A DNA stretch of 64,000 nucleotides from CAWATZ01 sp963784995 (lineage in GTDB: Bacteria > Planctomycetota > Planctomycetia > Gemmatales > Gemmataceae), in contig CAWATZ010000012.1 in the NCBI GenBank assembly GCA_963784995.1, forward strand, positions 248,001 to 312,000, written 5' to 3'. Of the stretch, positions 33,642 through 42,369 are shown in pieces (the first letter of the stretch is position 1; each line of letters begins with the position of its first letter). A model generated the notes under the pieces. That model saw nothing but the letters and a program-made list of their open reading frames with translations, ran no database searches and had not been told where the DNA came from. The position numbers and the translations under genes were made by a program.

Positions 33642-35294
33642 ATGGCCACCGTCGTCGATACCGCTGCCCGCGACCGCTGGCAGAAAGAGAACGAGTCCGC
33701 CCCCCTGCGGGAACAGCCGCCCACCACCGTCAGCAGCGTCCCCATCGAGGCCCTGTACACTCCCGACGATCTGGGCGACTTCGATCCGGACACCGACCTC
33801 GGCTATCCCGGTCAGTACCCCTTCAAGCGCGGCGTCCACGCCAGCATGTACCGCAGCCGGCTGTGGACCATGCGGCAGTTCGCCGGCTTCGGCACCGCCC
33901 GCCAGACCAACCAGCGTTTCCGCTTCCTGCTGGAGAAGGGCCAGACCGGGCTCAGCACCGCCTTCGACCTGCCGACGCTGATGGGCCTGGACAGCGACAA
34001 CCCGCTGTGCCTGGGCGAGGTCGGCCGGCTCGGCGTCGCCGTCGATACTCTCGACGACATGCGCGAATTGTTCGACGGCATCGACCTGGCGAAGGTGTCG
34101 GTGTCCATGACCATCAACGCCCCGGCCATCGTGGTCATGGCCTTCTTCCTGGCCAACGCCCGCGACCGCGGCATCGACTGGAAGCTGCTGCGCGGCACCA
34201 TCCAGAACGACATCCTGAAGGAGTTCCATGCCCAGAATGAGTTTGTTTTCCCGCCTGTACCGCACGTTCGCCTGGTCACCGACCTGATCGAGTTCTGCAC
34301 CCAGCAGGTGCCGCAGTGGAACACGGTGAGCATCAGCGGCTACCACATCCGCGAGGCCGGATCGAATGCCGTGCAGGAGCTGGCCTTCACGCTGGCCGAC
34401 GGCTTCCATTACGTCGAGACCTGCCTGGAACGCGGCCTGGACGTTGACTCATTCGCTCCCCGGCTGAGCTTCTTCTTCAACGCCCACAACGACATCTTCG
34501 AGGAACTGGCCAAGTACCGGGCGGCCCGCATTCTCTGGGCCGAGGCCATGCGTCAGCAGTACGGAGCCAAGAAGGAAGTGTCGTGGAAACTGCGCTTCCA
34601 TGCCCAGACGGCCGGTTGCTCCTTGCAGGACAAGCAGCCGGAGGTGAACCTGATCCGTGTCGCCTACCAGGCCCTGGCCGCGGTGCTGGGCGGCTGTCAG
34701 TCGCTGCACACCAACAGCATGGACGAGACCCTGGCCCTGCCCTCCGAACACGCGGTCACCCTGGCCCTGCGCACTCAGCAGGTTCTGGCATATGAAACCG
34801 GCGTCACCAACACGGTCGATCCGCTCGGTGGCAGTTACTTTGTCGAGACGCTGACCCGCCAGATGGAGCAGCAAGCCCGAACCTACTTCGAGCGCATCCG
34901 CGACCTGGGTGGCATGATCCAGGCCCTGGAGGCCGGTTTCTTCCGCCGGGAGATCGCCGACGCCGCTTTCACCTATCAGCGCGAGGTGGATGCACGCCGC
35001 AAGCTGATCGTCGGCGTCAACGCCTTTGTCGAGCCGGAGGAGAAGCCGATCGAGACCCTGGTGGTTGACGCGGCCGTCGAGAAAGAGCAGCTCGACCGGC
35101 TGCGGCAGATCAAGGCCCGGCGCGACTCCCAGGCGGTGCAGGGCGTGCTGGACCGGCTGCGCCGTCAGGCGGCGACCAGGCAGAACCTGATGCCGGTGCT
35201 GCTCGAGGCCGCCCAGGCGCGGGCCACCGTGGGCGAGGTCATGAATGCCCTGGCCGACGTGTTTGGCCGCTATGACGGAGCCGCCCGGTGGTAA
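33642..35294 (+). CDS. Methylmalonyl-CoA mutase, catalytic (alpha) chain without B12 domain
   Basis: A 550-residue protein; ATG 33642 behind GGAGAG. It contains the TIM-barrel signature YPFKRGVHASMYRSRLWTMR, LSTAFDLPTLMGLDSDNPLC, TINAPAIVVMAFFLANARDR, TVSISGYHIREAGSNAVQEL and LHTNSMDETLALPSEHAVTL. The C-terminal cobalamin-binding domain (DxHxxG) is absent, so the B12-binding subunit must be encoded elsewhere. It interconverts methylmalonyl- and succinyl-CoA, or a related isomer pair. The usual exact family member cannot be fixed; isobutyryl-CoA mutase-like large subunits look similar. Confidence 0.88.
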   Translation: MATVVDTAARDRWQKENESAPLREQPPTTVSSVPIEALYTPDDLGDFDPDTDLGYPGQYPFKRGVHASMYRSRLWTMRQFAGFGTARQTNQRFRFLLEKGQTGLSTAFDLPTLMGLDSDNPLCLGEVGRLGVAVDTLDDMRELFDGIDLAKVSVSMTINAPAIVVMAFFLANARDRGIDWKLLRGTIQNDILKEFHAQNEFVFPPVPHVRLVTDLIEFCTQQVPQWNTVSISGYHIREAGSNAVQELAFTLADGFHYVETCLERGLDVDSFAPRLSFFFNAHNDIFEELAKYRAARILWAEAMRQQYGAKKEVSWKLRFHAQTAGCSLQDKQPEVNLIRVAYQALAAVLGGCQSLHTNSMDETLALPSEHAVTLALRTQQVLAYETGVTNTVDPLGGSYFVETLTRQMEQQARTYFERIRDLGGMIQALEAGFFRREIADAAFTYQREVDARRKLIVGVNAFVEPEEKPIETLVVDAAVEKEQLDRLRQIKARRDSQAVQGVLDRLRRQAATRQNLMPVLLEAAQARATVGEVMNALADVFGRYDGAARW

Positions 35295-35306
35295 AGTCCG
35301 GCTCCG

Positions 35307-35678
35307 TCAGTCCTCGGCCGCCGTCTTCCCTCGGATCAGCAGATAGACCCCGAAAAGCACCACCAGCAGACAGGCCACCAGCAAGCCAATCACCACCCGA
35401 CGAAGCACGGGTGAACCGGCCGTTCCGGGGTGCGTGATCGCCATCAGCAGCAGCCCGCCAAACAGGATCCCGCCCAGAACAAACAGCAATCCGGTGAGGC
35501 GGACGTTCCAGTCTGGGGTCCCCTGACGCTCCAGCTCGGCCCGGATTCGGCTCCGGGCCGAGTGCGACGTGGTCAGATGCTGCCCCAGCGGCAGTTTCTT
35601 GCCGCAATCCTCGCAGTAGCCGGCCGTCGCCTCGGGGTTGGCCTCGGAGCCGCAATGCAGACACTTCACGGTGAACAT
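35307..35678 (-). CDS. Zinc-ribbon protein with two transmembrane helices
   Basis: A 123-residue protein; ATG 35678 behind GGGAGG. The N-terminus CLHCGSEANPEATAGYCEDC forms a CxxC...CxxC zinc ribbon. A polar linker precedes two membrane helices, LTGLLFVLGGILFGGLLLMA and VVIGLLVACLLVVLFGVYLL. Proteins of this layout are common and functionally unassigned. Convergent with the mutase gene, 12 bp apart. Confidence 0.7.
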   Translation of the reverse strand: MFTVKCLHCGSEANPEATAGYCEDCGKKLPLGQHLTTSHSARSRIRAELERQGTPDWNVRLTGLLFVLGGILFGGLLLMAITHPGTAGSPVLRRVVIGLLVACLLVVLFGVYLLIRGKTAAED

Positions 35679-36126
35679 GGTGCAACCTCCCGTTGAGCGC
35701 TCTTCTGCTCACACTGCCGTGCCATCTCGACGGCATTTTGCCACGTGCTGGTACTTTCTTCCAGAAAGAAGGGAAACTTTTACAATTGTTACAATTGCTC
35801 CGATTGTGTCGGTTGTGATGGCATATACTGCAACTCTTTCGGCGATCAATACTTGCGTCCTTTTTCTGAGATGGCCTCCAGGATTGGCACGGGTCGTGCA
35901 TTAGGAAGAGGTACTGACCAGAAAAGGAAGCCTGGTCAAGGAACGGTGAGCCGGCCGGGAGGTTCCCCCAATCTCCGGCTGGCAGTCAGGTGGTGGCGAT
36001 GGCTCGATGGAGGATTCCCCCCCTCCCGACCCTGAGCCAGTGCCCGGTGAGCCTGACGCTCGGTTCCCGCTGTGGCTTCTCCCACCAACATCCTACCACG
36101 ACCCAATTCCCGCAACACTTTCCCAA
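35679..36126. other. Intergenic region without a recognised gene
   Basis: About 450 bases before an isolated terminator. It includes an AT-rich stretch at 35750-35840 with repeated tacaattg motifs, unlike the surrounding GC-rich DNA. This may be a promoter region for the minus-strand zinc-ribbon gene or for a plus-strand transcript ending at 36161. I see no protein-coding frame I can support. Confidence 0.35.
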
Positions 36127-36161
36127 GCCACCCGCTCCCACGCGGGTGGCTATCTTTTTTT
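36127..36161 (+). terminator. Intrinsic terminator (plus strand), no gene directly upstream
   Basis: Stem gccacccg/cgggtggc with an 8-base loop at 36127-36150, followed by tatcttttttt. It has the form of a rho-independent terminator for plus-strand transcription, although the nearest plus-strand gene ends 830 bp upstream. Confidence 0.65.
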
Positions 36162-36166
36162 CCCGA

Positions 36167-36244
36167 CCGAGCCGCGCACGCAGCGCAGCGGAGTAAGCGG
36201 TTTCCGCAGGCCGCTTACTCCGCTGCGCTGCGTGCGCGGCTCGG
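36167..36244. repeat. Perfect 34-bp-arm palindrome
   Basis: Arms 36167-36200 and 36211-36244 are exact reverse complements with a 10-base centre. It lies 15 bp beyond the stop of the HEAT/propeller gene and could end its minus-strand transcript. Confidence 0.9.
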
Positions 36245-36259
36245 CAACCGCAGGAGCGC

Positions 36260-37880
36260 TCAATAACAGGAGATCCGCCGGACCGTGCCGACCTTCACGT
36301 CGCGCACCACCTTCCCGGAACGCATGACCTCGCGCAGACCGTCCTGGTATCCGATCAGGACGTTGCCATTCTCCAGCTCCAGAGCGTCGTACGCCGAAGG
36401 GACGCCACGCACCGACCAGACCAGCTTGCCTTCGGCCGAGTATTCGCGGACTTCGCCCAACCTCCCGCAGCCGATGAGCGTGTGGCCGTTGGCCAATCGC
36501 CTGGCGCTCTCGGGGGTGGGCACGTCATTGATCTGCCAGACAACCTTGCCCTGCCGGTCCAGTTCGATCACGCGGTTACTGCCATGCAGGGCGACGAGCG
36601 TGCGGCCATTGTCCAACCGGCGTGTGTCCGTGGGCTGGCCGTCTACCTTGGCTTGCCAGGCGATCGTCCCATCGCGCTTCATCTCAATCACCAGGTTCCG
36701 ATCAAACAGGCCCGTCAGAGTATTGCCGTCTTCCAGTCGATGCAGACAGTTGGGCGTTCCATCCACCCCTTTCCTCCAGACGACCGTCCCCCTGGCATCC
36801 ATTTCCACCAACTCCCTCGTGGTCCAGTCCGCGAAGACTCGGTGGCCGTTCGGCAATCCCTGGCAACCGCAGGGAGCTTCCACGTCCTGACTGGTGAACA
36901 CGGTCTTGTCCCTGGCATCCAACTCCTGAGCGCTGAACGGGTTGAACCGGCACAGCAGCACCCGGCCGAGCCTGGCCTCGTCCTCCCGCAGGGGCAGGCG
37001 GAGCTTTGCGGTCTTGCCGTTCTCCCGGACCCAGGTCCGCCAGCCCTCAACCGCGGCCTTTCGTTCGGCGGCTTCGGCGGATGCAACAAAGCCGAACTGC
37101 TGGCCGGTCAAGGCCCGCAACATCCGGTCGCTTTCCAGCCGAGCCCGGACGTTCTTCGCCTCCAGCAGCAGGACCAGCGCCTCCAATGTTTCCTGGGGCT
37201 GATGCTCGACCAGGGCCCGGGCTGCTGCCAGCCGGACCAGTTCCTCGCGATCCTGGAGGCGCTCACGGAACAAGGGAACAGCCTCGCGCCCCAAGACCTT
37301 CTCCAGGGCCAGCAGGGCGGTGGTCCGAACCTCCACGGCTCCCTTCCCCGTTGCCTGCCGCAGCAGGGCTGCGTCCTCGGCACGGACCGAACTCAGGACC
37401 GCCTCCCGGACCGCGCGCTGCAGGGCAGGGATCGGGAAGTGCCGCCAGCAAGGGCAGCAGTTCCTTGACCGCGCCGGCCGGCCGCGCTTCCCGGACCAGT
37501 TTCAAGACCGCGAACAACACCGGCTTGCCGTCCGACTCGATGCTCTCCAGCACCTGTTCGACGCGATTCTTGACCTCCACCTCGCCGGTTTCCGCCGCCT
37601 GCTTCAGCTCCGCGCTGGCGACCACTCCGAGCAGCCCCAGCCTGGCCGTGGCCGCTTCGCGGTCGGCGAAGGAGTCGCTGCCCAGTTTCTGGATCAGCTG
37701 CTGGATCTGCGGTTTCTGATTCAGCGCGCCCAGGTACTTCAGCAGCCCGGATGCATCGGTATGGATCTTGTGTTTCTTCAGCAGTTCCCGCTCGGGGGTC
37801 AGGGTCGCTTCCTGACCAGACAGAGGCAGGACAAGGATCGTCACAACCACCGGCAACGCCTTCCAGCAGATCTGCTTCAT
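36260..37880 (-). CDS. Exported HEAT-repeat + beta-propeller (PQQ/arylsulfotransferase-like) protein, one frameshift
   Basis: The ATG at 37880 overlaps the mnmE stop (ATGA). Signal peptide MKQICWKALPVVVTILVLPL. The N-terminal half has HEAT-type helical repeats (SFADREAATARLGLLGVVAS, RTTALLALEKVLGREAVPLF). The frame breaks near 37430; one extra T would explain it, and the restored frame reads LLAALPDPALQRAVREAVL. The C-terminal half is a propeller of repeated blades: LPNGHRVFADWTTRELVEMD, RLEDGNTLTGLFDRNLVIEM, RLDNGRTLVALHGSNRVIEL and RLANGHTLIGCGRLGEVREY, each followed by G-x-VW/IAWQ. No catalytic residues recognised; likely a cell-envelope scaffold. Confidence 0.75.
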
Positions 37881-39075
37881 GGGTTGTCTCCCCGGGCCCT
37901 GGGATTCGTCAGGATCTGTTGCAATCGCATCTGTGCTTGCTCCCTCCGCCCAGCGGAAAGGAGTTGCTGAGCCTCCTCGATCACATCGCACAATTCCGGC
38001 GTGAAGGGCACGGCAGCCCCGGGCGGAGGTGGTTCCGGGACCAGCCGCTGCTCCAGACCGGAACACAGTTCGGCCAACCCTTCGCCGGTCCGGGCGGAGA
38101 TGCGCAGGGCCCCTCTGGCTTGCTCCAGGTCCCAGGCTGGAGGGAGGTCCATCTTGTTGATCACCGGCAAGACACAAGCCCGGAGCGCAAGCGACGGGAC
38201 CGTCCCGTCGCTTGCGCTCCGGGCTTGTGTCGAGGGGGGCCAGACCGGTTCGGCGGAACTGTCCAGCACCCACGCAACCAGGTCCGCCTCGGCCAGCTGC
38301 CGGCGTGCCAGGTCAATGCCCTCTCCTTCCAGGGCTTCCGTTTCCTCACGCAAGCCGGCGGTATCGACCAGTTCGATCGGCCAGCCGATCGCCAGCCGGA
38401 CGGTGACCAGGTCGCGTGTCGTGCCCGGTGTCGGCGAGACCACGCTGCGCCGATAGCCGGCCAGGGCATTGACCAGGCTGCTCTTGCCCACGTTGGCGCT
38501 CCGGCGATCACCACTTGCCAGGGAGTGGTCAGCCGCCGGCCCAATCGGGTCCGCCCGGCCAGTTCCTCAAGCATGGTCCGAGCGTCCGGTAAACGGCTCT
38601 CGTCTGCCAGGCAGGCCAGTACGGCCGACACGGCCGCCTGAAAAGCCCCATGCATCTGATCCAGCAGGATGCTTGCGGTGCGGACCGTGGTTGCCCGGGC
38701 CAGGGCGGTGGCGGCCTCGACCTGGAGCGAATCCAGTCCCCGAGAAAGTTGCAGTTGCGACCAGCTGCATTCCTTCAAACCGCGCTGCTGGAACAGCCCC
38801 AGCAGCAGCCGGACCACCTCCCGGCCGCCGTGACAGTACAACTCCAGGTCGCTGGCCGAGCGGACCGCCAGCACCGCATCGTCGCCCAGGTCTGCTCCCA
38901 GCCGGCCCAGCCAGAAGCGGCCGGCTGTTTCCGGGGCCTTGTCGGGCAATGGTTTCCCCGAGCGCGGCTGAAACAGACCGCGCACCGTCTCCCAGGTCCG
39001 GGGACCGGAGATGGCCAGAGCGGCGATCCCGGCCCGGCCTGGGGGCGTCAGGACAGCAATCCAGGTTTCCTTCAT
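37877..39075 (-). CDS. mnmE: tRNA modification GTPase MnmE-like, with in-frame palindrome and one frameshift
   Basis: ATG 39075 overlaps the coaX stop. The N-terminal TrmE fold begins IAVLTPPGRAGIAALAISGP. The G domain has SPTPGTTRDLV (G2), ELVDTAGLREETEALEGEGI (G3) and INKMDL (G4). At 38497 one C is missing from the P-loop codon run; the restored reading is AGAPNVGKSSLVNALAG. Between VAWVLDSS and G4, the palindrome at 38171-38231 adds STQARSASDGTVPSLALRAC in frame. The C-terminus lacks the CIGKxC motif that normally ends MnmE. MnmE with MnmG modifies U34 of certain tRNAs; the missing motif and the insertion make activity uncertain. Confidence 0.75.
38171..38231. repeat. REP-like palindrome inside mnmE
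   Basis: Arms 38171-38200 and 38202-38231 are exact reverse complements with a 1-base centre. Each arm contains the 27-bp unit of the cluster at 5895-6004. The MnmE frame is open through it. Confidence 0.95.
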
Positions 39076-39818
39076 GGGTCGTTGATCGCGGCGTGAAGCA
39101 CGCCTTCCAGCGTCATGTTTGGCCAGTACCGCGCTTCCGGGATCACAGCTGTCAGCACCTCGCCATCGCCGCCGGTCAGATGAATTTCCGGGGCCACCCT
39201 GCGGCGGCGGCGATAAGCTGCGATCAGCCCCTGAACTCCGCCGGCCACCGCCCAGAAGATCCCCGCTTCCATCGCCAGGGGCGTGGAGACGCCGGGCACA
39301 GGCGGTTCGGTGCGCGGCGGCACGATCAGGGGCAAGAGGGCGGTGTAATCGTGCAGGGCCCTGGCCATCAGCCGCAAGCCCGGCAGGATGGCCCCCCCGC
39401 GAAAGCTCCCCTGCTCATCGACCCAATCCACCGTCACGGCCGAGCCCGCGTCAATGATCACGGCCGGGACGCCCGGCTGACGCCGGCTGTTGACCGCCAC
39501 GGCGTCCAGCAAGCGATCGATGCCGACGTGATCGGGCTTCTCCAGCTCAACGCGGAGAGGCACCTCCCGAGCGTGGATGAGCAGACGCACCTGTTGCTCC
39601 TTGTGCCGGAGCCAGTCGGCCAGGCTCTCGCACCGGGATGGATGAACGCTAGTCAGCACCCAGCGGCTTGCCGCCGGGAGGCACCAGCGTTCCAGCTGCT
39701 CCTGCCACGCGGGCGGATCGTCCGGAGGCAAGCTCGCGATCTCGTTGACCTGGCTGCCGTTGCATCGGCCCCACTTGATCCGGGTGTTGCCAATGTCCAC
39801 CACGACGTCCGGAGGCAT
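39072..39818 (-). CDS. coaX: Type III pantothenate kinase
   Basis: A 248-residue protein of normal length. ATP-binding acidic motif DIGNTRIKWG (8-17); GIDRLLDAVAVNSRR (pantothenate site region); DAGSAVTVDWVDEQGSFRGG with GAILPGLRLMARAL. It phosphorylates pantothenate in the first step of CoA synthesis and, unlike CoaA, is usually not inhibited by CoA. It is first in a run with mnmE and the HEAT/propeller gene, each overlapping the next by ATGA, which implies coupled translation. Confidence 0.9.
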   Translation of the reverse strand: MPPDVVVDIGNTRIKWGRCNGSQVNEIASLPPDDPPAWQEQLERWCLPAASRWVLTSVHPSRCESLADWLRHKEQQVRLLIHAREVPLRVELEKPDHVGIDRLLDAVAVNSRRQPGVPAVIIDAGSAVTVDWVDEQGSFRGGAILPGLRLMARALHDYTALLPLIVPPRTEPPVPGVSTPLAMEAGIFWAVAGGVQGLIAAYRRRRRVAPEIHLTGGDGEVLTAVIPEARYWPNMTLEGVLHAAINDP

Positions 39819-39845
39819 GGCTACCTCTCAATAAGCCGAGAATTC

Positions 39846-39931
39846 GGAACACTAATCCACGCTGATCCACACTAATCGGCATGCGGGTTTCCTGCCTTCC
39901 ATTAGCGAAGATTAGCGTGGATTAGTGTTCC
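39846..39931. repeat. Inverted repeat between coaX and obg
   Basis: Arms 39846-39863 and 39914-39931 (ggaacactaatccacgct and its exact complement); further actaatc/gattagcg motifs lie in the loop. The right arm supplies the obg stop codon at 39922-39924. It may act as a terminator. Confidence 0.8.
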
Positions 39932-40998
39932 AAGCTCTCGGCGGACTCTTGCATGGCAGCGACCAATTCCCCCTCCGCAAGGGCGGCGACCACGGCCCGC
40001 ACCAGATCGGCCAGCCCCTGACCGGTCACCGCCGAGACCGCCAGCACCGGCCGGCCCAGGTCTTGCTCCAGACGCTGGCGGACTTCCTCGGCCCCGGTCA
40101 GCTCCGCCTTGCTGACGCAGACAAGCTCCGGCTTGTTCTTGACAGCCAGCCGCTGGAACACCGTTCCCTCGGCAGCATCAATGGCCGCTTCCGCATGCAA
40201 TTCCAGCTCTCGCCGAATGGTGTGGTAGTTCCGCACCGGGTCGCTGCCGTCGGCCGGCAGCGGCTCGACCAGGTGGATCAGCACCCGGGTCCGCTCGACG
40301 TGACGCAGGAACTCGTGGCCCAGGCCGACGCCGTGGTGCGCTCCCTCGATCAGACCGGGCAGGTCGGCCAGCACAAAGGCCCGCTCGCCGCCGATCAGCA
40401 CCAGGCCGAGATTGGGGTGCTTGGTGGTGAAGGGATAGTCGGCAATCTCCGGGTGGGCCTGCGATAGCCGGCTCAGCAGGGTAGACTTGCCGGCATTGGG
40501 CTCACCGACCAGCCCGGCGTCGGCGATCACCTTCAGTTCCAGCACCAGCCAGCGTTCCTCGCCGACCGTCCCCGGCTGAGTCTGGCGGGGCGCGCGATTG
40601 GTGGACGTGGCAAAGGCCTTGTTCCCACGCCCGCCCCGGCCGCCGCGAGCCACGATCACTTCGTCGCCGGCCGCGGTCAGGTCGCGCAGGACGTTGCCCC
40701 GGTCCCGATCGTAAATCAGCGTACCAGGCGGCACCGCGATGATCAGGTTCTCGGCCCGCCGGCCGTGACAGTTGTCGGGCATCCCCCGGCCGCCCGCTTC
40801 GGCCCGCCAGTGCTTGCGGTTGACGATGTCGGCCAGGCTGTCGGCCCCGGCCACGGCGCGGACAATCACGTGCCCGCCATCGCCGCCGTCGCCGCCGTCG
40901 GGCCCGCCCTTCGGGACGTACTTCTCCCGTCGGAAGCTGCAGCAGCCCGCTCCGCCGTCGCCTCCCTTGACAAAAAGCGTCACACGGTCCACAAACAT
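39922..40998 (-). CDS. obg: GTPase Obg
   Basis: A 358-residue protein; ATG 40998 (MFVDRVTLFVKGGDGGAG) behind GGA, with another ATG four codons upstream. The Gly-rich Obg fold spans residues 1-158 (GPDGGDGGDGGHVIV, ARGGRGGRGNKAFATSTNRA). The G domain has GEPNAGKSTL (G1, 165-174), PFTTKHPNLG (G2) and DLPGLIEGAHHGVGLGHEFL (G3). The G4 position reads CVSKAEL instead of the usual NKxD, a departure at the guanine-specificity motif. Obg is an essential ribosome-assembly and stress GTPase. The gene is divergent from the MetK-like gene, sharing a 63-bp promoter region. Confidence 0.9.
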   Translation of the reverse strand: MFVDRVTLFVKGGDGGAGCCSFRREKYVPKGGPDGGDGGDGGHVIVRAVAGADSLADIVNRKHWRAEAGGRGMPDNCHGRRAENLIIAVPPGTLIYDRDRGNVLRDLTAAGDEVIVARGGRGGRGNKAFATSTNRAPRQTQPGTVGEERWLVLELKVIADAGLVGEPNAGKSTLLSRLSQAHPEIADYPFTTKHPNLGLVLIGGERAFVLADLPGLIEGAHHGVGLGHEFLRHVERTRVLIHLVEPLPADGSDPVRNYHTIRRELELHAEAAIDAAEGTVFQRLAVKNKPELVCVSKAELTGAEEVRQRLEQDLGRPVLAVSAVTGQGLADLVRAVVAALAEGELVAAMQESAESLEH

Positions 40999-41061
40999 AG
41001 TCGCTTCCATCCTCGTTGTTGTTGCATCGGGGTCATTGTACCACGTGGCCGGGAACGATCC

Positions 41062-42171
41062 ATGACAAGCCATCTTTATCCCGCCCAGGCCGTGCTGCCT
41101 GGCCATCCCGACAAGCTCTGCGACGCTGTCGCCGACGCCCTGGTGGAGGAAGCCTGCCGGCGCGACGCCCGGGCCTGGTGCCGGATCGACGTGGCCCTTC
41201 AGGGACGGAGCGTCTTTTTGCTCGGCAGGCTCGCCGGGGAACAAGCTGCGGACATCGACGTGGCAGCGGTGGTTCGCGCGGTCTGTGCCGGGGCCGGACT
41301 CGGTGCGGAGTGGGGCATGGACCTCGACCAGCTCCACGTTGTGGCCGAGCTGGAGCGCGGCCCGCTCACCGAACGCGATCTGGAATCGCGCAAGACCGTG
41401 GCGAGCCAGCACGTCGCGATCGGCTACGCGGTCGATCTGCCCGGCGTGAACGATTTCCCGGCGGAGCAGTGGCTGCTGATGCGCATCCTGCGCCGGCTAG
41501 TGCAGCTGCGAGAGGCACTGCCCAGCTTGCGCCTGGGGCCCAGCGGTCAGGTGCTGCTGCTCCTGGAGGAAGCCGAGTTCCCCGTTCGGCTGGCTGGCTG
41601 CAGCATCACGCTGGTCCAGGCGGCGGATGGCTCGCCGGTGGCCCTGGAAAAGACGATTCGCAACGTCATGGGCGACGAGATGTCACAACTGGCTCGCCGA
41701 GTCCCCGGCTTCGACACGCGACTGCCGGACGCTTTTGCCCTGAACGTCACCGTCCCCAGAACCGTCGAGGCCGCGGCCGCGGGCCAGAGCGGCCGGCGGA
41801 CCGTCATGGACGGCTACGGCTTGCGAGTTCCAGACGGCGGAGCGGTGCTGTGCGGCAGGGATTTGTACCAGGTGGAGCGCGCCGGAGCGATCCTGGCCCG
41901 CCGGCTGGCCCGGGCGATTGTCCGAACGGGGGTCGCCCACCAGTGCCAGGCGATGCTGGCCCTGGCCCCCGGCCAGGCCGAGGCGCAGATCCTGTCCCTG
42001 CACGGCGACGGCAAGGTGCTGGACGCTTCGCGCTGGGCCACGCTGCTGGACCGCACACTGGCCGGGGTCGGGCAGCGCTACGTGGGACAGGTGATGCTGG
42101 AGGACGTCGCACGGTATGGACACTTCTCCTCAGGGGATCGGCCCTGGGAAAAGCTGCACTTTGACGAGTAG
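41062..42171 (+). CDS. S-adenosylmethionine synthetase (MetK)-like paralogue with altered active site
   Basis: A 369-residue protein from ATG 41062. Homology to MetK is clear at GHPDKLCDAVADALVEEA (14-31), SGRRTVMDGYGLRVPDGGAV with CGRDLYQVERAGAILAR (243-280), and the C-terminal RYGHFSSGDRPWEKLHF. Several catalytic features differ. The GAGDQG hexapeptide before MFGYA is replaced (RKTVASQHVAIGYA), and GGAFSGKD has become GGAVLCGRD. The His-Pro-Asp motif is kept. It may be a lineage-specific SAM synthetase variant or have another ATP-dependent or structural role. A canonical metK would need to be looked for elsewhere in the genome. Confidence 0.75.
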   Translation: MTSHLYPAQAVLPGHPDKLCDAVADALVEEACRRDARAWCRIDVALQGRSVFLLGRLAGEQAADIDVAAVVRAVCAGAGLGAEWGMDLDQLHVVAELERGPLTERDLESRKTVASQHVAIGYAVDLPGVNDFPAEQWLLMRILRRLVQLREALPSLRLGPSGQVLLLLEEAEFPVRLAGCSITLVQAADGSPVALEKTIRNVMGDEMSQLARRVPGFDTRLPDAFALNVTVPRTVEAAAAGQSGRRTVMDGYGLRVPDGGAVLCGRDLYQVERAGAILARRLARAIVRTGVAHQCQAMLALAPGQAEAQILSLHGDGKVLDASRWATLLDRTLAGVGQRYVGQVMLEDVARYGHFSSGDRPWEKLHFDE

Positions 42172-42179
42172 GGCTTTTC

Positions 42180-42243
42180 GTTTAACCGCGATGCGCAGCG
42201 GAGCGCGGCCAGTCACGCGCTTCGCTGCGCGTCGCGGTTAAAC
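42180..42243. repeat. Palindrome after the MetK-like gene
   Basis: 28-bp arms 42180-42207 and 42216-42243 (gtttaaccgcg at the ends) with two mismatches and an 8-base centre, starting 9 bp past the stop codon. It may terminate the transcript. The rest of 42172-42369 holds no gene. Confidence 0.85.
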
Positions 42244-42369
42244 AATTCTTCTCCCCTGACGAAAAAAAGCTGTCCCCCTTCCCGGGTCGCTCTCGCTGAA
42301 TCAGACAGAGACAAGGGAACACAAGACTCAACACGAGTCAAGCAGCAAAAGCAACGAAAGGAGACGGCC

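Noticed and set aside
31681..35294. Complete propionate (methylmalonyl-CoA) pathway operon
   Set aside because: Only a thiolase and the mutase catalytic subunit are present; no carboxylase, epimerase, B12 subunit or MeaB is in the window.
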